This document shows, in pieces, positions 57,265-64,000 of a stretch of 64,000 bases of DNA. The position numbers and the translations under genes were made by a program. Positions within the stretch are counted from its first letter, which is position 1, and each line of letters begins with the position of its first letter. Location of the stretch: NCBI GenBank assembly GCA_032718475.1, contig JAUCBJ010008015.1, positions 21,400 through 85,399 of the forward strand, given 5' to 3'. The notes beneath the pieces are model-generated. The model did not search any database. It was not told the origin of the DNA and worked only from the letters and a program-made list of their open reading frames with translations. This stretch comes from Nemertoderma westbladi. Its lineage: Eukaryota; Xenacoelomorpha; Nemertodermatida; Nemertodermatidae.

Positions 57265-57809
57265 TGTTAGCTTATTCAATTGCGCTAACCACCCCATAAA
57301 GTGAGCGTTAAGCAATATTGGGGAACACGAGGGTGATCAATCAACCTCGTGTCACCCCAACAAAGTGGGAAGGAGAAACCCCAAAGAACACACGCACAAT
57401 AGGGGTCAGGGGTTACACCCCTGAGAGAGAGGAGAGTAGCAGCAGCGGGGGGGAAACACCCCCACAGAGCAGAGGGTGTGAAATAGGTTATTAGCCAATG
57501 GGGGGAAAGCATCGACTGAGTAACACCACGTGGCCAACCGTGCAATATATATTACCAGTCATCATGTTATCCCATTCACTTATAGTAAGTCAGTTTAGCT
57601 AGGGTAGTACCGGAACTTTAATTACCGTCTTCCGTCTACTGCCAAAATTATATCTTATACTCTGTGTTATATCAATCTATCTTATACTATTAGACCCGAG
57701 GAACTATATACAGCGATCAATAACTCTTTTACCTTTTCACACACACACACGGCGGGGACGCGTAGATTAAAAACCGGATAAACCGGGATCCTCCGTGGAT
57801 CCCGTCACA
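57265..57809 (+). repeat. Probable 5' LTR of the BEL/Pao element
   Basis: Starts TGTTAGC and probably ends GTCACA (57,804-57,809). It holds a TATA-like CAATATATATTACC at about 57,543-57,556, a (CA)n run at about 57,740-57,751, and a GGATCC...GGATCC inverted pair near the end. The right end is uncertain because no partner LTR is in view and no clear primer-binding site was recognised. Confidence 0.6.
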
Positions 57810-57883
57810 GTAATTAAATCCAACTGCTGCCCTAGTAATAGATACCAACAGCTACCCGAAACTGACTGCCAGCCATCAAAGCG

Positions 57884-60800
57884 ATGAGTCGAACAGGAGA
57901 GACGACACCGCCGCGGACCCCGGATGGCGATCTAACGATCCGCGAGGCCGCGATGCGACGGTACCGACCCACGACGCCGGACCCATCGACAACGGGTGAT
58001 CCGGTAATCCAAGACGAGGGGGGCCGTCTACAACCGGAGAGCAAGTCTGGAGGAGAAAGAGACGAGTCGACACACGACGGCGGCGGTCGACGTGCCGATG
58101 TCGCCGGCCAGCCACAGGCCGAGGGCGACGAACTGCCCACCGGAACACCGACGCCGGACCCGGAGAGATAGAGGAGACGTCGTCGACGAGGACGTCGGGG
58201 TCAGCGATCGACTTCGACGGGCCTACAACGCGACCTGGAAACTACTTAAAGAGACCAAAGGAGGGGCCAAGATAGACCAGGTGAAGTTGAAAAGGCGACT
58301 AGGTGAGTCGAACGAACACTTTAACTATCTAATGCGTTTTGGGCAGAGAGAACTAGCCGAGGAGAGAGCGAGAGGGGTTGCCAGCGAACTGTCTGATCTA
58401 TGGGAGTGTAGGGGTATGCAGCCTAGTGTAGTGTACATAGGGCCATACTTAGTCGATGCCCGGGGAATAAAATTAGTGGGTTGGAGGAGACCGCAGGAGG
58501 GCGAATCCGAGGTTAACCCCGAAGATTCGGTCTCGTCGGTCGGAGGAAGTTCCGGGAAGCGGGGGAGAATTAGTAGGACGGGAAGGCGGAGGGAATCCGT
58601 CACAACCGATAAGTCTGCTACATCCTCCACAAAAGAAAGACGGGTGATGGCAATAAATGTGGCGTGCCAACTCGATCTGGTGGCGCAAGACCAGAGAGAA
58701 GTAGAGAGACAGTTAGAGGAGGGGAGGGCGCTATTAGAGAAGGAAATGGAACTTGTTAGAGACCGGAGAGAGGGCCGAGAAGGCCGCGAGAAGCTTTAGG
58801 GAGTGCGAGGAAATAGGGAGGAAGGAACAAGAAGAGCGTGAGGCGAGAGAGGAGAGTGAATGTAAGGAGTGTGAGGTGAGAGAGCAGAGTGAACGTAAAG
58901 AGCGCGGGGCGGAACGTAAAGAGCGCGAGGCGGTACGAAAAGAGCACGAGGCGGAACGTAAAGAGCGTGAGGCGGAACGTAAAGAGCGTGAGGTGGCGAG
59001 GGAGGCGAGACGAATGGAGAGAGTTGCGAGAGAGATGGAATTGGCCAACCAGAGCGCGCGGGAGAATAAGGAGAGAGTGGCAGAGGGGAAGCGTGTGCGG
59101 GATGATTTACATACCCGCCTAAGGGGGCTCATTCAGTACCAAACCAGACAGAAGCGCAGACTGGAACTGGCGCAGATGGGGTTGTCAGAGAGTGACGCTG
59201 GCTCGAGTGCTTTCGAGGAGCCAAGGGTCGAGGAAACATTTATTAATACCCCACTTACAGGAACCGCACGACAGACCCGAGACTGGTGTGACCGTACGGG
59301 CGGGGGGGTAATAATAATACTACAGTAGACGACGTTAATATTAATAGTACCGTATTGGATAATTCTAACCAAACCTTTATTGCAGGAAATATTTTACCTA
59401 GTAGTAGTAATTTAAATTTAAACACAAATAATCCAAATAATGTAATTACGCAAAATAATTCAAATAATGTAATCACGCAAAATAATTCAAATAATCTTAT
59501 TTCGAACGAACAAAATAATTCCGTCTCTAGTTTGGGTGCACAAAATAATTTAACTGAGTTGGAAGATTCAATTGATCTAACCAATGGCAATACCAGTGGT
59601 GCTATTAATGTGAACGCGTCGGACGTGTATGGCCCGACAGGTGAGGGCCTGGTAGGCCACGTAGTTAGTGCGCAGGGTTGAGCCAGCCCAACGGCGGCCT
59701 GGTAGGCCACGTAGTTAGTAGGCAGGAGGTGGCGGGGTTGAGTCAACCCGATGGCAGCCTGGTAGGCCACGTAGTTAGTAGGCAGGAGGTGGCGGGGTTG
59801 AGTCAACCCGACGGCGGCCTGGTAGGCCACGTAGTTAGTAGGCAGGTGGTGGCGGGGTTGAGTCAACCCGAGAGGGGCCTGGTAGGCCAGGTAGTAGTAG
59901 AGAGAGAGGCGGGGGTGAGTATACCCAGCTGCACTAGAAACATTGTGTCGACTAAAGAGGGGTGTAGTGAAGTAAGAGGTAGCAACGTGATATGTGGCGA
60001 GTGGGGGGGGGGGGGGGGGGGGCTACAGGAGCCCCACAGCGAGAAGTTAGCGGCGCGAGGGGGGGGGGGGGCATAGAGTGCCCCACAACCGTCGACGGAT
60101 AATGCGCGGGCCGAGTTAGGTAAACCGCAACACCTGGCGACGGAGAGCAATAGGGGGATTGCGAGTATCCCCAGCGGCGTGCGATCGAGCAGAGAGAGCC
60201 AGGTTGACGCCGCGAGAGGGTGGATGAAGCGTCGAGCCCGATCAGAAGAGGGAAGAAGAACAGTGGAGTTTAACCGGGAGATCGACGAGAGATCTCACGA
60301 GCGGGAATACTGCACTGGAGAGAGAAGAAGAGAAGAAAGTAGAAGAAGTGTCGTCGCAAACGACAGGAGAGTGAGGAAGGATAGTGAGCCGTCGGTAGTC
60401 GAGGTGGGAACGGAGAGTCAGTGGGGTCGAACTTCGGGGGATTGCCGTCGTCCTGGAGAAACGCGACCTGGTGAGGCGCACTACGCGCCGAGAGAGGGGT
60501 ACGCGATGTACCGGTACGAGGACGAGAGCAGTAGAGGGGGTCGAAGAGAAACTTCCCGGCGGGATCTAGCTACCGATCGAGAATACGGTGGCTGCGGGGA
60601 GGATTATTCGAGAAGATTAAACTTCGATCCCGAGCGACACATACAGACTGTAGGACATACTGTAGGCCTTACTGCACATACCATAGGCCATGCTGGCAGG
60701 AATAATGTAGGCGATAGGATAGCGCGGACGACAGGATTAAACCCGGAAGTCGCGGAGTACATACCGGCAGGTAGGCCAGAAGCTGATAGGCATATACCGG

Positions 60801-61140
60801 TACCAGTACAGCAGTATGACTACAGCATGCAAGGACATAACATATACCCAGGGGAGGGGGGAATTATTGCGGATAGGTGCATGGGCCCCAATATATTAAC
60901 ATCAAGCCCAGTACCAAACATACCGGTGGGGGGGGGGGGGGGGGCAGGGTGACATTCCCCCATCACAGTATCAACAATATACCCCTATAGGAGCAAGAAC
61001 AACGAACCCCATGGATGAAAATAGATCATGCTACACCGAAATATGGAGGGGGCCGCTACCCCCAATGATATACCCAAGCCAAAGGAAGGCAGGAAATAGG
61101 ACGGACGGACCGCACCCAACAGGAGAAACTATACAACATC
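57884..61140 (+). pseudogene. BEL/Pao 5' coding region, frame-broken
   Basis: Successive open blocks in different frames, which read as one interrupted protein. 57,884-58,171 is Pro/Thr/Asp rich. 58,165-58,799 has RLRRAYNATWKLLKETKGGA and GPYLVDARGIKLVGWRR. 58,753-59,328 is a long charged coiled coil of ERKEREA-type repeats. 59,310-59,681 is Asn-rich. 59,678-60,076 has 20-residue repeats. 60,179-60,952 is Arg/Glu rich. Breaks coincide with G-runs at about 59,295 (7 G), 60,003 (about 19 G), 60,059 (about 12 G) and 60,929 (about 14 G), plus single shifts near 58,160 and 58,780. Function unknown; it lies where an extended Gag would be. Confidence 0.55.
59636..59892. repeat. 60-bp tandem repeat in the BEL/Pao 5' region, about 4 copies
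   Basis: Unit GGCCTGGTAGGCCACGTAGT then TAGTAGGCAGGAGGTGGCGG and GGTTGAGTCAACCCGACGGC, encoding GLVGHVVSRQEVAGLSQPDG. The first copy has an internal deletion that shifts the frame, and the last copy is diverged. Confidence 0.9.
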
Positions 61141-61166
61141 CATCGAACCCATTGGAAGCGTAGGCG

Positions 61167-62153
61167 ATGGGGATGGCCACGTTAATCGATGCATTAAAAA
61201 CTAGGATCGAGTTACCACCCGTGGAACCGTTTAAATTCGATGGGAGTAGGCCGGAAGAATATCTACAGTTTCGGCGCATGTATAGTAACGAAATACTAAC
61301 AAAGAACTTGACGCAGGCGGAGTGCCTAAAATATCTGCAAGTATATACAGGAGGCCCAGCATACGACATCGTGAGGCAATACCAGGGCATCAAGGGTGGC
61401 TTCACAACGGCATGGCGGGCACTGGACAGGGACTACGGGCACCCGGCCAAGATCATCCGGCAAACCCTGAGAGGCATAACATCGGGTGGCCTACAGGATA
61501 ATCCCGTTAGCATTAAGACGTTCGCAAATAAGATCGAGAAGGCGCTAATCGTGCTAAAGACGCTAGACGCGCCATACGAGCTAAACGCGTCCAACAACAT
61601 CACCACGATAGCGCAGGCACTACCGATATGGCTGCGCAACAAGTGGAGAAAAATCGCTTTCTCCACTCGAGACAAGAAGGGCGCGGAACCGGGTTTAGAA
61701 GAAATGTCGAGCTTCTTGAACTACGAAGCCGAATTAATAACAGACCCAGTCTATAGTGAGGACAGCCTGGGAAAGGGACCAAGAACCGATTACCATAGAC
61801 CGAAACCAGAACACAACACGTCAAACGCATTACCAAAACTCAGGCAATCACTGCCATACGCAGCGACGCAGGGGACTGCTAGTCCACAGGTAGCCGGGGG
61901 TAAGACCACATCATGGAGCGGACAGGGGAAAAATAACAACACAAATAAACATAACCCCAGTACGCCCAGTAGGCCGAACCCAAACAATAAGAATAGTAGG
62001 GACTTTGGTACAAATGCAACTGCGATACGCAATGCACTGTATAAGGACGGCTACGACCCAAAGAGCAAATGCCAGCTACATACAAATGCGCTTCATCAGA
62101 CCATGAACTGCAGGTACTGGCAAGCGCTACCCAGGGAAGATCAGGTAGAATAG
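61167..62153 (+). CDS. BEL/Pao Gag
   Basis: Open for 328 codons from an ATG at 61,167 to TAG. It contains the Gag core typical of Pao elements: PPVEPFKFDGSRPEEYLQFR, YLQVYTGGPAYDIVRQYQGI and AWRALDRDYGHPAKIIRQTL, then a linker rich in Asn and Pro. Near the end is C-x-x-H...H...C (CQLHTNALHQTMNC), matching the Cys/His segment that precedes the protease in this group. The TAG interrupts what is otherwise one frame into the zinc knuckle and protease. Confidence 0.88.
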   Translation: MGMATLIDALKTRIELPPVEPFKFDGSRPEEYLQFRRMYSNEILTKNLTQAECLKYLQVYTGGPAYDIVRQYQGIKGGFTTAWRALDRDYGHPAKIIRQTLRGITSGGLQDNPVSIKTFANKIEKALIVLKTLDAPYELNASNNITTIAQALPIWLRNKWRKIAFSTRDKKGAEPGLEEMSSFLNYEAELITDPVYSEDSLGKGPRTDYHRPKPEHNTSNALPKLRQSLPYAATQGTASPQVAGGKTTSWSGQGKNNNTNKHNPSTPSRPNPNNKNSRDFGTNATAIRNALYKDGYDPKSKCQLHTNALHQTMNCRYWQALPREDQVE

Positions 62154-64000
62154 GCGGCGAGAAATGAGATCTGCTCGCGATGTGTGATGAGTGGACATAG
62201 AGATAGGCAATGCAAGGAGACGCTGATTAAGTTCGGTCAGGGCAAAGGCCAAACGATGGCAACGAGCACAGTAGGGGCGAAGAAGAGAGGAACGGTGCTA
62301 CTTGGGGTAGTACCAGTGCGAGTGATCGGGGAAGGCAATTGATCAGTGACCACACTGATGCTGGTCGACAGTGGAGCTGCCTTCACATTAGTCGAGAATT
62401 GGGTAGCTGAGGAGATAGGATTGAGGACGAGGCCAAGTAGAATGGCGGTAACAACAATCTCCAGCAAAGACGAGATCCTGGAGATGAGGACCGGACGGTG
62501 CGCGATAGCAGCAATAGCACCGGGATGCGACTATAGGGCGAGCATCGACCCCATCCAGGTGATAGAGTCAATAAACATCAACGCCAGGCGACCAACCAAC
62601 ATCGAGGTCGAGCAATATAAATTCCTGGACAGTATCGATTTCTCAATCCCAGAGGTGGACGTTAGGAAAGTATCCATCATAGTAGGAATGGACTGCCCGA
62701 CAGCCCACGAGAGAATGCAAACGGTATTCGGCGAAGACAGGCAGTGTGACCCGGTGGCGATATTAACACCATTTGGGTGGACACTGAGCGGCGCAATTAA
62801 GAGTAAGATACCATTTAGGATGTCGGAGACATCAGGATGCATGTTCGCGGGAACTATGCAAGAAATGGGAGATGAGAGAGCGGAGGAGCAGCTCAAGAGA
62901 CTGCTCAGACAGGACTTTGAGGGATTAAAGGAAACCGGGGTCAGAACCTTGGTAGAAGATAAACAGGCTCTACAGAGCGTAAAGGAGTCTATGAGGTGCG
63001 ATGAGGGGCGGTATACCATAGGGATGGTATGGAAGCTACCGCTACCCGACAATAAAGGGATGGTACTCACGAGGCTTCGTAAGCTGAAGCAGACGCTAAG
63101 GCGGAGCCCCGAAAAGAACGAGTACATTCATAAGACGATCAGGAAGTATGTCGAGAAAGGATGGGCTGTGGAGCTACCGGTCTACGAACCAAGCACGGGC
63201 AGGACATATTACCTGCCACTCCACGTGGCTTTAGATCCGAAGAAAGGTAAACTGCGGATGGTAGTTGACGCATCGGCTAAAACCAACGGCAAATGCCTAA
63301 ACGATTATCTGCTGGAGGGTCCCAATATCTACAACTCAGGGATCGAGGTCCTACTCAGATTCAGGAATGGGAAACACGCCTTCACCTGTGACATAGAAGG
63401 CATGTTCAACTAAGTCCGTGTAACGGAAGAGGATAGCGATAGCCAACGCTTCCTATAGTACAACGGCGACGAAGAACCGTCAACTATACTGATGTACAAG
63501 ATGGTAGTACAGAATATGGGAGCCAAGTCGTCTTCGTTCACAACGACTGTGGCCGTGAGAGATACAGTGGAGGGGAAGGAAGATAAATACAGTGCTAGGG
63601 CCATCGATATGATTCAACGCGGCTTCTACGTAGACGACGGGATGGAGTCTGGGAACACGGTTAAGGAGCTACTGGACACAGGGCGCGAGGTTCGCGACAT
63701 CCTTAAGGGATCCGTCTTTAACCTAACCAAATTCCAATCCAGTTCGGAGGAATTTATCGAGGCGATAAAAGATGAGAGACCAGGATCGACCATGGATAAT
63801 CCCACGACAGCCAAGGTGCAGGACATGGCGATCAAACGAATAGAGTCCCAACAGAAGGCACTAGGGATCGTGTGGAACAGAGAGACGGACGAGCTGAAGT
63901 ACCAATTAAGCCAGGAGGGCGCAGACATCCACACGAAAAGGGGCTATGTGTCGTACATAGCGAGGATATACGATCCCCTAGGTCTAGCATCCCCATTACT
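62154..64000 (+). pseudogene. BEL/Pao Pol: zinc knuckle, protease and reverse transcriptase, with internal stops
   Basis: Same frame as Gag. A CCHC knuckle (CSRCVMSGHRDRQC) lies at about 62,178-62,219. The aspartic protease follows a TGA at 62,340 (LMLVDSGAAFTLVENW, 62,355 on). A linker with GMDCPTAHERM and TPFGWTLSGAI is typical of Pao proteins. The RT has YYLPLHVALDP, LRMVVDASAKTNGKCLNDYL and FTCDIEGMFN; TAA at 63,411 and TAG at 63,456 follow, then open RT including RGFYVDDGM (YVDD active site) and IYDPLGLASPL at the edge. Apart from the stops, codons look conserved, so inactivation is recent. Confidence 0.88.

Larger units (their letters stand above)
57265..64000 (+). mobile_element. BEL/Pao LTR retrotransposon, running off the window end
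   Basis: Starts abruptly in the 45-bp array at TGTTAGCTTATTC. In order: a probable 5' LTR, a long frame-broken 5' region (57,884-61,140), a Gag with a Pao-type Cys/His segment, then a protease/RT of BEL/Pao type. Base composition differs sharply from the AT-rich host DNA around it. The 3' part (RNase H, integrase, 3' LTR) is outside the window. The copy is probably inactive: four stop codons break gag-pol. Confidence 0.92.

Overview
The window is eukaryotic, most likely from an invertebrate animal and probably a lophotrochozoan such as a mollusc. The supporting observations are short exons with GT-AG introns and matching phases, metazoan adhesion-GPCR domains, LINE, Ty3/Gypsy and BEL/Pao retrotransposons, and tRNA-derived SINEs. 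The SINE body resembles a repeat I recall as common in cephalopod genomes; that is from memory and unchecked. No prokaryotic genes are visible.

Host genes: all host exons I can support lie on the minus strand, so transcription runs from high to low coordinates. Gene 1 (50,339 to 40,131) is the 3' half of an adhesion G-protein-coupled receptor. Five exons with matching phases encode TM2 end/TM3/TM4, ECL2/TM5, TM6/TM7, TM7 end plus proximal tail, and a Ser-rich tail with stop. Its 5' exons lie beyond the window. Gene 2 (about 22,718 to beyond position 1) is a second adhesion-GPCR-like gene. It has small N-terminal exons, Ig-like exons, a hormone-receptor-motif (HRM) exon and a GAIN-domain exon; its 7TM part would lie left of the window. 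Between them, two or three exons (39.5 kb low confidence, 35.0 kb, 34.7-34.2 kb) end an unidentified acidic protein with a 13-residue tandem repeat.

Tandem repeats: seven minisatellite arrays fill roughly 30 kb, close to half the window. Unit sizes are 56 bp (0.3-13.7 kb), 15 bp (18.0-20.7 kb), 49 bp (40.9-42.8 kb), 33/37 bp (42.9-43.7 kb), 40/23 bp (45.2-49.0 kb), 43 bp (49.2-49.9 kb) and 45 bp (50.3-57.3 kb). The main observation is that four of them start at a receptor exon edge and their unit is a copy of that splice junction. The 56-, 49- and 40-bp units each carry an exon 3' end plus its 5' splice site (GTAAGTAT, GTAAGTAA, GTGAGT). The 45-bp unit carries a 3' splice site plus the start of the TM3 exon. 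The 43-bp unit resembles the intronic side of another 3' splice site. The introns are therefore filled with tens to hundreds of copies of their own splice signals.

Mobile elements: an old LINE (23.5-33.0 kb, plus strand) is split twice. A 5.8-kb Ty3/Gypsy element (24,846-30,655, minus strand, intact 1,584-codon gag-pol, apparently identical 175-bp LTRs, TATAT target duplication) interrupts its RT. A 1.4-kb element headed by a (GTC)n microsatellite interrupts it again. A second 5'-truncated LINE lies at 35,985-38,350. A BEL/Pao element has inserted into the 45-bp array at 57,265 and runs off the right end; its gag-pol has four in-frame stops and its long 5' region is frame-broken at G-runs. 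Two copies of a tRNA-derived SINE (1-280, 35,447-35,694) and several tRNA-like SINE pieces are also present. The rest is AT-rich intron or intergenic DNA.
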